A stretch of 64,000 bases of DNA, from the NCBI GenBank assembly GCA_910586725.1, contig CAJUJL010000002.1, positions 62,001 to 126,000 on the forward strand, given 5' to 3'. The translations under genes were made by a program, and so were the position numbers. Numbering within the stretch: position 1 is the stretch's first letter; each line of letters begins with the position of its first letter. Below, one piece after another: positions 32,165 through 41,370 of the stretch. This DNA is from an uncultured Lachnospiraceae bacterium. GTDB lineage: Bacteria; Bacillota; Clostridia; Lachnospirales; Lachnospiraceae. The notes beneath the pieces were generated by a model. That model made no database searches. It worked only from the letters and a program-made list of their open reading frames with translations, and was not told where the DNA came from.

Positions 32165-34246
32165 ATGGCGAAGTACTTGGTAATTGTAGAATCACCTGCG
32201 AAAGTCAAGACAATCAAGAAGTTTTTAGGAAAAAATTATGAGGTAACTGCGTCGAACGGACATGTGCGTGATTTTCCGAAAAGTCAGTTTGGAATTGATG
32301 TGGAACATGATTTTGAACCGAAATATATTACGATTCGGGGGAAAGGCGATATTCTTGCAAATCTGCGTAAAGAAGTAAAGAAAGCGGATAAAGTTTTTCT
32401 GGCAACGGACCCTGACCGGGAAGGAGAGGCGATTTCCTGGCATTTGGCGAACGCCCTGAAGCTGGAAGGGAGCAAGGTCTGCCGGATTAGTTTTAATGAA
32501 ATTACCAAAAATGCAATAAAAGAATCTTTAAAGACGCCGCGGAATGTGGATATGGATCTGGTAAACGCTCAGCAGGCAAGGCGAATGCTTGACCGTATGG
32601 TGGGATACAGGATCAGCCCGTTGCTATGGGCCAAGGTAAAGCGCGGGTTAAGCGCAGGAAGGGTGCAGTCTGTGGCGCTGCGCATGATTTGCGACAGGGA
32701 AGAAGAAATCAATGCGTTTATTCCAAAAGAATACTGGAGTGTGGACGCGATACTGTCGATCGAAGGGGAGAAGCATACGATTACGGCCAAATTATATGGC
32801 AAAGATTCCGGCAAAATTTCCGTATCTTCACAGCAGGATTTTCTGAAAATAAAAGAAGAGATAGAAGGGGCCGATTATCAGGTCTTGGAAGTGAAAAAGG
32901 GAGAGCGTACAAAAAAAGCGCCGCTCCCGTTTACGACAAGCACACTGCAGCAGGAGGCGTCTAAAACGCTGAATTTTTCGATTCAGAAAACGATGCGGAT
33001 TGCCCAGCAGCTATACGAAGGAATTGATATAAAAGGACAGGGCACGGTTGGTCTGATTACCTATTTAAGAACGGATTCAGTCAGAATATCAGACGAGGCC
33101 GATCAGGCGGCGAGAGAGTACATTCAAACGGCTTATGGGGAAAATTACACGGCGATGCATGCGTCCAAAAAGCAGAATTCTGCGAAAATACAGGATGCGC
33201 ATGAAGGCATACGTCCGTCCGACATTACAAGGACGCCTGTATTTGTGAAAGAATCTCTCTCAAGGGACCAGTTCAGGCTGTACCAGTTGATCTGGAAGCG
33301 TTTTACCGCCAGCAGAATGCGGGAAGCCGTTTATGAGACGACTTTTGTAACGATAGGCGCAGGAGATTACAGATTTCATGTATCGGCTTCAAAGCTTGCG
33401 TTTGACGGGTTTCTTTCTGTATACACCTCGGACGATGAGGATAAGACGGAACATGGCGCTCTGTTAAAATCCATAGATGAAAATACAAAACTGCACTTGC
33501 AGGAACTGGAAGGCAGACAGCATTTTACACAGCCTCCGGCGCATTATACCGAAGCTTCTCTGGTAAAGGCGATGGAGGAGCTTGGCATTGGCCGTCCAAG
33601 CACCTATTCGCCCACGATTACCACAATCCTGGGAAGAAGATATGTGGTTAAAGAAAATAAAAATCTATATATCACGGAGCTTGGCGAAGTAGTCAATTCG
33701 ATTATGAAAGAATCTTTTGCCACTATTGTAGACGAACATTTTACCGCAAATATGGAATCCCTTTTAGATAAAGTGGAAGAGGGGAAAATCAACTGGAAGA
33801 CGGTTGTCAGCAATTTTTATCCGGATCTGAATGAAGCGGTTGAAGTGGCGGAAAAGGATTTGGAAAAAATAAAAATCGAAGACGAAGTCACCGATGTCAT
33901 ATGTGAAGAATGCGGAAGGAATATGGTTGTAAAGTATGGGCCGCATGGAAAATTTCTGGCCTGCCCCGGGTTTCCGGAATGCAGAAATACAAAGCCTTAT
34001 CTGGAGAAGACCGGTATTTCATGCCCCTTATGCCAAAAGGAAGTTGTGATCAAGAAAACGAAAAAGGGCAGGAAGTATTACGGCTGCGAGAATAATCCGG
34101 AATGTGAATTTATGTCGTGGCAGAAACCCGTGGAAAAGCCCTGTCCCAGGTGCGGCAGTTACATGGTCATAAAAGGAAATAAACTGGCGTGTTCCAACGA
34201 ACAATGCGGGTATAGTGAGAAGTTGGAAGAGAAAAATCACAAATAA
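32165..34246 (+). CDS. topA: DNA topoisomerase I
   Basis: 693 residues. Relaxes negative supercoils by transient single-strand cleavage. Toprim domain at the N-terminus (YLVIVESPAKVKTIKKFLG near 4, DPDREGEAISWHL near 84), catalytic Tyr in LITYLRTDSVRIS near 300, HEGIRPSD near 345, PSTYSPTI near 480. Three C-terminal four-cysteine zinc modules (about 580-605, 618-645, 658-682). ATG 32165 follows AAAGGAG by about 9 bases. Normal length for clostridial TopA. Confidence 0.97.
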   Translation: MAKYLVIVESPAKVKTIKKFLGKNYEVTASNGHVRDFPKSQFGIDVEHDFEPKYITIRGKGDILANLRKEVKKADKVFLATDPDREGEAISWHLANALKLEGSKVCRISFNEITKNAIKESLKTPRNVDMDLVNAQQARRMLDRMVGYRISPLLWAKVKRGLSAGRVQSVALRMICDREEEINAFIPKEYWSVDAILSIEGEKHTITAKLYGKDSGKISVSSQQDFLKIKEEIEGADYQVLEVKKGERTKKAPLPFTTSTLQQEASKTLNFSIQKTMRIAQQLYEGIDIKGQGTVGLITYLRTDSVRISDEADQAAREYIQTAYGENYTAMHASKKQNSAKIQDAHEGIRPSDITRTPVFVKESLSRDQFRLYQLIWKRFTASRMREAVYETTFVTIGAGDYRFHVSASKLAFDGFLSVYTSDDEDKTEHGALLKSIDENTKLHLQELEGRQHFTQPPAHYTEASLVKAMEELGIGRPSTYSPTITTILGRRYVVKENKNLYITELGEVVNSIMKESFATIVDEHFTANMESLLDKVEEGKINWKTVVSNFYPDLNEAVEVAEKDLEKIKIEDEVTDVICEECGRNMVVKYGPHGKFLACPGFPECRNTKPYLEKTGISCPLCQKEVVIKKTKKGRKYYGCENNPECEFMSWQKPVEKPCPRCGSYMVIKGNKLACSNEQCGYSEKLEEKNHK

Positions 34247-34257
34247 ATTGAATATTC

Positions 34258-34286
34258 TTGAAATTGCAAAATAATTGTGTTAAGAT
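34258..34286 (+). promoter_or_regulatory. Sigma-A-type promoter for codY
   Basis: TTGAAA (34258-34263), 17-bp spacer, TAAGAT (34281-34286), beginning 12 bases after the topA stop and about 45 bases before codY. Confidence 0.65.
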
Positions 34287-34301
34287 ACGTCTAAGTCATA
34301 G

Positions 34302-34319
34302 AAAATTCGCAATATTTCA
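34302..34319. promoter_or_regulatory. Imperfect AT-rich dyad in the codY leader
   Basis: GAAAATT and AATATTTC form an imperfect dyad around CGC, downstream of the codY promoter. It partly resembles the CodY operator AATTTTCWGAAAATT, which would permit autoregulation, but the match is loose. Confidence 0.25.
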
Positions 34320-34331
34320 GGAGGATACCTT

Positions 34332-35108
34332 ATGAGCGTGCAATTATTGGATAAGACAAGAAAGATCAATAAACTTTTGCATAACAACAATACTTCCAAA
34401 GTAGTGTTCAACGACATATGCGATGTGCTGACAGAAATATTAAGATCAAACATTCTGGTCATCAGTAAAAAAGGAAAAGTTTTGGGAAGCAGCGTAAGCA
34501 AAGGAATTCCTGAAATTTGTGATTTGATTGTAGATGAAGTCGGGGGATTTATTGATCCTCTTTTAAATGAGCGGCTTCTGGGAATTCTCTCCACAAAAGA
34601 AAATGTGAATCTGGAAACGCTTGGATTTCCTGCGGATTTGAAAGAGTACTGCGCCATTATTACACCGATTGATATTGCCGGAGAGCGTTTGGGCACCTTG
34701 TTTGTATACCGCTGCAGAACGCAGTATGATATTGATGATATTATACTAAGCGAGTACGGAACGACGGTAGTCGGGCTTGAAATGATGCGTTCCGTCAATG
34801 AAGAAAATGCGGAGGAAATCCGTAAAGTGCAAATTGTAAAATCGGCAATCAATACGCTGTCCTTTTCGGAGCTGGAAGCGATTACGCATATTTTTGAGGA
34901 ATTGGACGGCAATGAAGGGATTCTGGTTGCCAGCAAGATTGCGGACAGGGTTGGAATCACCCGCTCCGTTATTGTAAACGCCCTTCGTAAATTTGAGAGC
35001 GCAGGAGTCATTGAGTCCCGTTCTTCCGGAATGAAAGGCACTTACATTAAAGTATTAAATGATGTGGTATTTGACGAATTAAACAGTATTGTCAGACACA
35101 ATGAATAA
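34332..35108 (+). CDS. codY: GTP- and branched-chain-amino-acid-sensing repressor CodY
   Basis: 258 residues, the usual length. CodY represses stationary-phase, amino acid and motility genes when GTP and isoleucine, leucine or valine are plentiful. N-terminal GAF domain (about 1-155, with LLDKTRKINKLL at the start) and C-terminal winged helix with SKIADRVGITRSVIVNALRKFESAGVIESRSSGMKGTYIKV near 205-245, which is highly conserved across the family. RBS CAGGAGG lies ahead of ATG 34332. It sits directly upstream of the flagellar operon as in Bacillus, although a terminator separates them. Confidence 0.97.
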   Translation: MSVQLLDKTRKINKLLHNNNTSKVVFNDICDVLTEILRSNILVISKKGKVLGSSVSKGIPEICDLIVDEVGGFIDPLLNERLLGILSTKENVNLETLGFPADLKEYCAIITPIDIAGERLGTLFVYRCRTQYDIDDIILSEYGTTVVGLEMMRSVNEENAEEIRKVQIVKSAINTLSFSELEAITHIFEELDGNEGILVASKIADRVGITRSVIVNALRKFESAGVIESRSSGMKGTYIKVLNDVVFDELNSIVRHNE

Positions 35109-35119
35109 AAAATTTCCTG

Positions 35120-35154
35120 TACCTGGATCCCAAATCGGATTCAGGTATTTTTTT
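35120..35154 (+). terminator. Intrinsic terminator of codY
   Basis: 11-bp stem (35120-35130 with 35137-35147, one G-U pair), 6-base loop, seven T (35148-35154). Confidence 0.92.
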
Positions 35155-35182
35155 GATTCCTTCGCCATATACATCACATAGG

Positions 35183-35204
35183 AAATGCGCGCGGATGCGC
35201 ATTT
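35183..35204. repeat. Inverted repeat in the codY-flgB gap
   Basis: Perfect 8-bp dyad AAATGCGC/GCGCATTT (35183-35190 with 35197-35204) and 6-base spacer, with no T-run. It is 108 bases upstream of the flgB promoter; a regulator-binding site or RNA hairpin are both possible. The rest of 35155-35311 shows only AT-rich DNA. Confidence 0.45.
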
Positions 35205-35311
35205 GTCCGGAGATAACTGACAAAATATCCCTCTGATTCCTTTATTATATATATATAGCGCTTAATTTTACAAAAAAGTACAATATCATGTAAAAAGTGA
35301 TAAAAAAAGAC

Positions 35312-35339
35312 TTGAGTTTTTCAGAATATTATCTATAAT
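35312..35339 (+). promoter_or_regulatory. Promoter of the flgB-flgE operon
   Basis: TTGAGT (35312-35317), 16-bp spacer, perfect TATAAT (35334-35339), 50 bases before flgB. A sigma-28 type site (TAAA-N15-GCCGATAA) is not seen, so the early flagellar genes use the housekeeping polymerase. Confidence 0.65.
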
Positions 35340-35389
35340 AGAGGATAGGGTTAAATGCAAAGTATGGTAGAAAGGAGAAATGTGAGTAA

Positions 35390-35782
35390 ATGTTTTCGAC
35401 CAATGTGTATAGTTATATTAATGTTTTAAATAAAGCGGCGGATGCAAGCTGGCTGCGGGAAGAGACCATAGCGAATAATCTTGCAAATGTCAATACGCCG
35501 GGATATAAAAGAAAAGATGTTGATTTTCAGAGCGTTCTTCGGAGGGAATTGGGCAGTATGAAATATACTTCTCTGGACAGTAAGGTAGAACATGTTGATT
35601 TGAGCCGTCTGAACGCTTCTACATATGTGGATGCCGCAAATTATTCTTACCGCATTGATAAGAATAATGTAGATGTGGATACTGAAAATGTGGAACTTGC
35701 ATCGGAAAAGCTTCGATACGATGCATTGACGGATAGTATGACACAGGAATTTACAAGATTGAAGACCGCTATGCAGAAGTAA
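35390..35782 (+). CDS. flgB: Flagellar basal-body rod protein FlgB
   Basis: 130 residues. Proximal rod subunit exported by the flagellar type III system. The conserved N-terminal rod motif is present as ANNLANVNTPGYKRKDVDF (near 27-45), and the C-terminus is amphipathic helix as in rod/hook proteins. Start ATG 35390 follows GAAAGGAG. First gene of the flagellar operon, as in B. subtilis. Confidence 0.95.
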   Translation: MFSTNVYSYINVLNKAADASWLREETIANNLANVNTPGYKRKDVDFQSVLRRELGSMKYTSLDSKVEHVDLSRLNASTYVDAANYSYRIDKNNVDVDTENVELASEKLRYDALTDSMTQEFTRLKTAMQK

Positions 35783-35810
35783 GCGGATGACGGAATGAGG
35801 AGGAAGGAAT

Positions 35811-36251
35811 ATGGCACTGTTTCAGGCGTTTAATATCAGCGCGTCCGGGATGACGGCAGAACGTTTTCGGACGGATATTATTGCGGAAAATGTTGCAAAT
35901 GTGAACACTACGAGAACAGAAGACGGCACGCCGTACCGGCGGAAAATAGTGACATTTGCAGAAAAAGACACCCCTGCGTTTGGTGATTTTCTTTCCAGGG
36001 CGCGTGTTTATGGCGGTAATGGCGTGAAAGTTACAAAAGTATTAGAAGACAATGAGTCGGATTATATTATGGACTACGATCCCTCTCATCCGGATGCGGA
36101 TGAGAACGGATATGTTTCTTATCCGAATGTAAATATTGTTACGGAAATGACAAACCTGATCGACGCCAGCAGGGGCTACGAGGCGAATGTAACGGCTTTT
36201 AATGCGGTGAAAGCCATGGCGCAGGCGGGTCTGCAGGTAGGAAAGTCTTAA
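35811..36251 (+). CDS. flgC: Flagellar basal-body rod protein FlgC
   Basis: 146 residues. Rod subunit next to FlgB. N-terminal motif GMTAERFRTDIIAENVANVNTT, C-terminal motif YPNVNIVTEMTNLIDASRGYEANVTAFNAVK, which is diagnostic of the rod/hook family. GAGGAAGG precedes ATG 35811. Confidence 0.96.
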   Translation: MALFQAFNISASGMTAERFRTDIIAENVANVNTTRTEDGTPYRRKIVTFAEKDTPAFGDFLSRARVYGGNGVKVTKVLEDNESDYIMDYDPSHPDADENGYVSYPNVNIVTEMTNLIDASRGYEANVTAFNAVKAMAQAGLQVGKS

Positions 36252-36286
36252 AAGAACAGTGAATAAATACAGGGAGGAGCGCCGAG

Positions 36287-36604
36287 ATGGACGTATCATC
36301 ATTATACAGTGTATCACCGGATTATCTTACAAAGTATGGTCTGAACAATTCAGAAAAGGCGTCTGAAGAAAGCAATAAAAGTTTTGGTTCTATTTTAGAT
36401 GCGGCAGTGAATATGATTAATGAGACAAACGATTATCAGAATGCCGCGGAATCGGCAGAGATTCAATTTGCTCTGGGAGAAGCAGTCAGCACGCATGAGC
36501 TGGCAGTGGCGCAGCAGAAAGCAAATATTGCCCTGCAGTATACGGTTGCTGTCAGGGACAAGGTTTTGGAAGCGTACAAAGAAATTATGAATATGCAAAT
36601 TTAA
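36287..36604 (+). CDS. fliE: Flagellar hook-basal body protein FliE
   Basis: 105 residues. Adapter between the MS ring and the rod. The C-terminal half (about 60-105) holds the FliE signature, HELAVAQQKANIALQYTVAVRDKVLEAYKEIMNMQ-like helices; the N-terminus is variable. GGGAGGAG precedes ATG 36287. Confidence 0.94.
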   Translation: MDVSSLYSVSPDYLTKYGLNNSEKASEESNKSFGSILDAAVNMINETNDYQNAAESAEIQFALGEAVSTHELAVAQQKANIALQYTVAVRDKVLEAYKEIMNMQI

Positions 36605-36621
36605 ATGGGTAGGGATTTGAT

Positions 36622-38235
36622 ATGCCGGATAGAGTACAAAATATATTAAACAGAATCAAAGAGTGGTGGACAAAGTTCTCCGCCAAACAGAAAACGCTGG
36701 TGGTCAGCATTGCCGGTATTGTGGCAATCGCATTGGGCATTCTGGCATTTGTGATGAATCAGCCCAATATGGTTTCTCTGATTGTCTGCGAAAATGCAAC
36801 GGAGGCTTCCGAAGTAAAAAAACTTTTGGAAGATGAAGGCATTTCGGCCGATATATCATCGGATGGACTTACGTTTTCCGTAGATAAAAAGGATGAATCG
36901 GAAGCGTCCATTTTATTGGGCTCCAATGGAATTCCTACGGAAGGCTACAGCATTGACAATGTATTTGAAGGCGGTTTCAGCACTACGGAGTCAGACAAAA
37001 AAAAGAAATATCAGCTTTATTTGGAGAAAAAGTTTGAAGATCAGCTTTCCAGCATTTCTAATATTGAAAATGCCAGTGTTTCTCTTTCCATACCGGAAGA
37101 AGACGGGACAATCATTTCTATGGGGCAGGAAACGTATGCGAGCGTTATTTTGCACCTGAACGGAGAAATGAGTGAAGAACAGGCGGCAGGGTTGGCGTCT
37201 TTTATGGCTACGGAAGTTGGAAATGATTCTACGGACAAAATACGTTTGCTGGATTCCAATGGCAATGTCCTGTTTTCCGGCGGAGATTCCAGTACTGCAA
37301 TCGGAAGCGCGAATTCGCAGCTGTCTGTGAAAAGCAAAGCTGAGAACATGGTAAAAAGCGAGGTAAAAGGAGTTGTTTTGGGGACTGACGTATATGATAA
37401 CGTAGAAGTTGGATTAAACCTCGTAATGGATTTTGATACGGAAGAATATACCAACCAGCGTTACTATGTGGATGAGGGACGCGAACAGGGATATTTGGAC
37501 AGCAAAAAGACATTTGAATCGGAATCAGAGGGAGGTCCGGCGAGCGCTCCCGGTACGGACTCTAACGATCAGGACAGGACTTATGTGGTGGAAGACTCGG
37601 AAGTCACATCTTCTTCCACATCGGAGAATAATGAAAATTATCTGACAAGCCAGGAAATTACAAAAAGAGCCAGTGACGGCGGAAAAGTAAATCTGGAAGA
37701 GTCCTCTATTTCTGTTGTTGCAACTTCTTATGTAGTTTATGATGAGAAAGCGTTGAAAGCGGACGGCACGCTGTCGGATCTGTCTTTTGATGAATTTGTT
37801 GCACAGAACAGCGACCGTGTGAAAACAACGGTAGACGATGAGTTTTACGATATGGTATCCAATGCAACGGGAATCGCAAGGGAGAATATAACGATCGTTG
37901 CATACGATGTACCGTTTTTCAAATATGCTTCCTCCAGTGGAAGGGGCGTAATGGATTATCTCCAGATTGCGCTTGCGGTTCTGATTTTTGCGTTGCTGGG
38001 ATTTGTTGTATTCAGAAGCACCAGAAAACAGCAGGAACAGGAAATCGAGCCGGAGCTTTCTGTTGAAACACTGCTCGAGACAACCAGAAGGCAGGAAGAG
38101 CCGGATGAGGCGTTACAGGATATAGGTTTTTCCGAAAAATCAGAGACGCGCATTCTGATTGAAAACTTTGTCGAAGGCAATCCGGAAGCGGCAGCGTCGT
38201 TGTTGCGTAATTGGCTGAATGAGGAGTGGGATTAA
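36622..38235 (+). CDS. fliF: Flagellar MS-ring protein FliF
   Basis: 537 residues. Forms the membrane ring on which the basal body assembles. Membrane segment near 25-46, ring-building motif domains (about 50-210: ATEASEVKKLLEDEGI and SEASILLGSNGIPTEG; KKYQLYLEKKFEDQLSSI), a variable periplasmic-type region, second membrane segment near 450-470, and a C-terminal tail (ILIENFVEGNPEAAASLLRNW) that binds FliG. The stop is two bases before the fliG start. Confidence 0.96.
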   Translation: MPDRVQNILNRIKEWWTKFSAKQKTLVVSIAGIVAIALGILAFVMNQPNMVSLIVCENATEASEVKKLLEDEGISADISSDGLTFSVDKKDESEASILLGSNGIPTEGYSIDNVFEGGFSTTESDKKKKYQLYLEKKFEDQLSSISNIENASVSLSIPEEDGTIISMGQETYASVILHLNGEMSEEQAAGLASFMATEVGNDSTDKIRLLDSNGNVLFSGGDSSTAIGSANSQLSVKSKAENMVKSEVKGVVLGTDVYDNVEVGLNLVMDFDTEEYTNQRYYVDEGREQGYLDSKKTFESESEGGPASAPGTDSNDQDRTYVVEDSEVTSSSTSENNENYLTSQEITKRASDGGKVNLEESSISVVATSYVVYDEKALKADGTLSDLSFDEFVAQNSDRVKTTVDDEFYDMVSNATGIARENITIVAYDVPFFKYASSSGRGVMDYLQIALAVLIFALLGFVVFRSTRKQQEQEIEPELSVETLLETTRRQEEPDEALQDIGFSEKSETRILIENFVEGNPEAAASLLRNWLNEEWD

Positions 38236-38237
38236 AG

Positions 38238-39245
38238 ATGAGCAGTGAAGAATTAACAGGCGTCCAAAAGGCCGCCGTATTACTAATTGCATTGGGTCCG
38301 GAAAAGTCGGCGGATATATTTAAACATCTGAAAGAAGATGAGATAGAAGAGCTTACGTTAGAGATTGCGAATACAAGAAGCGTTTCTCCTCAGATCAAAG
38401 AAGAGGTGTTGAATGAATTTTATCAGGTGTGCCTGGCACAGCAGTACATTGCCGAAGGAGGCATTACATATGCCAAGGAGCTGTTGGATAAGGCTCTGGG
38501 CGGAGATAGGGCTCAGGAAGTTATTTCCAAGCTGACGGCGTCTCTGCAGGTACGGCCTTTTGAGTTTGTGCGTAAGACGGATCCGAGCCAGCTTCTTAAC
38601 TTTATTCAGGATGAACATCCGCAGACGATTGCCATGATTTTGTCTTATCTGACGCCGGCTCAGGCTGCTATGATCATGAGCGCTCTCTCTTCGGAAGTGC
38701 AGTCTGACGTTGCGAAGAGAATTGCCACAATGGACAGGACTTCTCCGGATGTTGTAAAAGAGGTGGAACGTGTGCTGGAAAGAAAATTATCTTCTCTTAT
38801 CAATCAGGATTACACGATTGTGGGCGGCGTAGACGCAATTGTCAATATTTTAAATACGGTAGACCGTTCTACGGAGAAGCACATTATGGAATCTCTGGAA
38901 ATCGAAGAGCCGGAGCTTGCAGACGAAATCCGCAAGAAGATGTTTGTATTCGAGGATATTATGCTGCTTGACGACCGTGCAATCCAGCGTGTGCTTCGCG
39001 ATGTGGATAACAATGACCTTTCCGTTGCGCTCAAAGGCGCAAACGAAGATGTTCAGAGCACAATATTCAAGAATCTCTCCAAACGTCTGGCTGCTATGAT
39101 CAAGGAAGATATGGAATTTATGGGACCGGTACGTATGAAAGATGTGGAAGAAGCTCAGCAGAAGATCGTTGGCGTGATTCGTAAATTAGAAGACTCTGGC
39201 GAAATTGTAATTTCCAGAGGCGGAGGTGACGAGATCGTTGTCTAA
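38238..39245 (+). CDS. fliG: Flagellar motor switch protein FliG
   Basis: 335 residues from ATG 38238 (GAGGAG at 38221-38226), chosen over an in-frame GTG at 38226 that would overlap fliF. FliG carries the charged residues that meet MotA and sets rotor torque. N-terminal domain (GVQKAAVLLIALGPEKSADIFKHL), middle domain with EHPQTIAMILSYL near 125, and the C-terminal torque helix region (about 240-300, FVFEDIMLLDDRAIQRVLRDV). The 3' end overlaps fliH by 8 bases. Confidence 0.97.
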   Translation: MSSEELTGVQKAAVLLIALGPEKSADIFKHLKEDEIEELTLEIANTRSVSPQIKEEVLNEFYQVCLAQQYIAEGGITYAKELLDKALGGDRAQEVISKLTASLQVRPFEFVRKTDPSQLLNFIQDEHPQTIAMILSYLTPAQAAMIMSALSSEVQSDVAKRIATMDRTSPDVVKEVERVLERKLSSLINQDYTIVGGVDAIVNILNTVDRSTEKHIMESLEIEEPELADEIRKKMFVFEDIMLLDDRAIQRVLRDVDNNDLSVALKGANEDVQSTIFKNLSKRLAAMIKEDMEFMGPVRMKDVEEAQQKIVGVIRKLEDSGEIVISRGGGDEIVV

Positions 39246-40038
39246 TCTGTTCAAGGGATATAATGTTTTGGAACCGCAGCAGGGCGCCCGCATGATAGAC
39301 TATAATGCCATAGTGGAGCAGAAGCTGGCAAGTCTCGCAAAGCAGCGAAATGCCAGTCAGGAAGCGGAAGAAGGATTTAGGGAGTTGGGCGATATTGCCG
39401 AAGAGGCGGTAAAAGAGGATCCAAAAGAAGTTCTGGAGAAAGCCAAAAATGAGGCTGACCATATACTGTATTACGCAAAAGAAAAGTCGGATTCTATGAT
39501 CGCCAATGCAACGGCACAGTCGGAAGAGATTTTTCAGAAAGCAAAAGAAGACGGACATCAGCAGGGATACGAAGAAGGTTTTCAGAAAATCAAAGAGGAA
39601 CTGGAGACAGAATTTAAGCAGCGCAATGAGGAACTGCATCGACTTGAAGAAAAGCTTCGGGAAGAGTATGATGAGAAAATGCATGATCTGGAGCCGGATC
39701 TTTTGAATGTTATTCTTACAGTTGTGGAAAAGGTGTTTCATATTCAGTTCAAAGATAAGAACGAGATTTTATTGTATCTTGTTGACAGGGCATTAGCGAA
39801 TATCGACGGCTGTAAAAGTTTTCGTGTTCGTGTAAGTGAAGCGCAGAGAGATTTTCTCGAAGTTCACAGAGAAGAGATTTTAGACCGTATCGGACACGAT
39901 ATGTCTCTGGAAATCATCTCGGATCTGTCGCTGGAGGGGAATCAGTGCATTATTGAGACGGATACCGGTATTTTTGACTGCAGCATGGATGTGCAGCTTA
40001 AGAATTTAATAAAGGATTTGAAATCATTGAGTTCGTGA
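39238..40038 (+). CDS. fliH: Flagellar export ATPase regulator FliH
   Basis: 266 residues from TTG 39238, chosen because GGAGGTGA (39222-39229) is well placed and the protein then starts with S-N-L-x-K-G, as in relatives; a GTG at 39226 is the alternative and lies inside that ribosome site. FliH binds and restrains the ATPase FliI and links it to the C ring. The middle is a long charged coiled coil with GYEEGFQKIKEE; the C-terminal half (about 150-266) resembles the V-type ATPase E-subunit domain. It overlaps fliG and ends inside the GTGA start of fliI. Confidence 0.87.
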   Translation: MSNLFKGYNVLEPQQGARMIDYNAIVEQKLASLAKQRNASQEAEEGFRELGDIAEEAVKEDPKEVLEKAKNEADHILYYAKEKSDSMIANATAQSEEIFQKAKEDGHQQGYEEGFQKIKEELETEFKQRNEELHRLEEKLREEYDEKMHDLEPDLLNVILTVVEKVFHIQFKDKNEILLYLVDRALANIDGCKSFRVRVSEAQRDFLEVHREEILDRIGHDMSLEIISDLSLEGNQCIIETDTGIFDCSMDVQLKNLIKDLKSLSS

Positions 40039-41360
40039 GGTTGATAGACGTGGCATATAAATTTGACAAATATTTACAACTGGCAGATCGCACCTATTTT
40101 GACAGACTTGGAAAAGTTGTAAAAATCGTAGGGTTGACGATTGAATCCATAGGACCGGATGCAAAACTGAATGATTTATGCCGTATTATTATTGATAAAA
40201 ACAAAAATATTTCCGTGATGGCGGAAGTGGTGGGGATACGGGATAATCGTCTGCTGCTGATGCCTTACGAAAGTGTGGAAGGGTTAGGAGTTGGATGTAC
40301 TGTAGAGAATACAGGGCATCCATTATCTGTTTTGGTGGGAGATGAGCTTTTGGGGCATATGGTAGACGGAATCGGAAGAGTTTCGGATTTGGAAGGATCT
40401 TTTCCGGCAGAAGAGTATCCGGTTGAAGCTGCCTCCCCGGATCCCATGAAGAGGAAGATTATTGATGAAGCGCTTCCGTTGGGCGTAAAAGCGGTTGACG
40501 GACTGATAACGGTCGGGAAAGGACAGAGAATAGGGATTTTTGCGGGCTCGGGCGTTGGAAAAAGCACTTTGATGGGAATGTTTGCCAGAAATACAAAAGC
40601 AGATATTAATGTGATTGCTCTGATTGGGGAGCGTGGAAGAGAAGTAAGAGAGTTTATTGAGCGGGATTTAGGGGAAGAAGGCATGAAGCGGTCGGTCGTG
40701 GTAGTGGCTACCTCAGATAAACCGGCGTTAATTCGTAATAAGGCCGCAAAAACTGCTACGGCGATTGCGGAATATTTTCGCGACCAGGGAAAAGACGTGC
40801 TTTTGATGATGGATTCTCTGACGCGTTTTTCTATGGCGCAAAGGGAGATTGGGCTTGCTTCCGGAGAGCCTCCGGTGACGCGCGGTTATCCGCCGAGCGT
40901 ATATTCTGAAATGCCGAAGCTTTTGGAGCGGGCAGGGAATGCTGATAAAGGTTCAATTACCGGTCTGTATACTGTTTTGGTTGACGGAGACGATATGAAT
41001 GAGCCGATTACCGACACGGCGCGAAGCATTTTGGACGGTCATATTATGCTGTCAAGGAAACTGGGGCATAGAAACCATTATCCCGCGATTGACGTGCTGC
41101 AGAGCATATCCAGGGTTATGAGTTCTATCGCTTCCAAAAACCATAAGAGTGCGGCCGGGAAATTGAGAAATGTGCTTGCAACTTATCAGGAGGCGGAGGA
41201 CTTAATTAATATTGGAGCTTATAAACGAGGGTCTAACCCGGGAATTGATTATGCGATTTCCAAAATTGAAGCAGTGAATGGATTTTTGGTGCAGGATACG
41301 ATGGAAAAGTTTGGATTTGAAGAGGAGGAACAGATGTTAGAATCCCTCTTTGCGGAATAA
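40035..41360 (+). CDS. fliI: Flagellum-specific export ATPase FliI
   Basis: 441 residues from GTG 40035, which overlaps the fliH stop as GTGA; GTG 40050, with GTGAGG just ahead, is a reasonable alternative. The protein is related to F1-beta: Walker A GIFAGSGVGKST near 175, ALIGERGREVREF, LLMMDSLTRFSMAQREIGLASGEPP near 253-277, and a C-terminal helical domain. It energises delivery of export substrates to the gate. Confidence 0.96.
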   Translation: MRLIDVAYKFDKYLQLADRTYFDRLGKVVKIVGLTIESIGPDAKLNDLCRIIIDKNKNISVMAEVVGIRDNRLLLMPYESVEGLGVGCTVENTGHPLSVLVGDELLGHMVDGIGRVSDLEGSFPAEEYPVEAASPDPMKRKIIDEALPLGVKAVDGLITVGKGQRIGIFAGSGVGKSTLMGMFARNTKADINVIALIGERGREVREFIERDLGEEGMKRSVVVVATSDKPALIRNKAAKTATAIAEYFRDQGKDVLLMMDSLTRFSMAQREIGLASGEPPVTRGYPPSVYSEMPKLLERAGNADKGSITGLYTVLVDGDDMNEPITDTARSILDGHIMLSRKLGHRNHYPAIDVLQSISRVMSSIASKNHKSAAGKLRNVLATYQEAEDLINIGAYKRGSNPGIDYAISKIEAVNGFLVQDTMEKFGFEEEEQMLESLFAE

Positions 41361-41370
41361 GGTGGATGGA

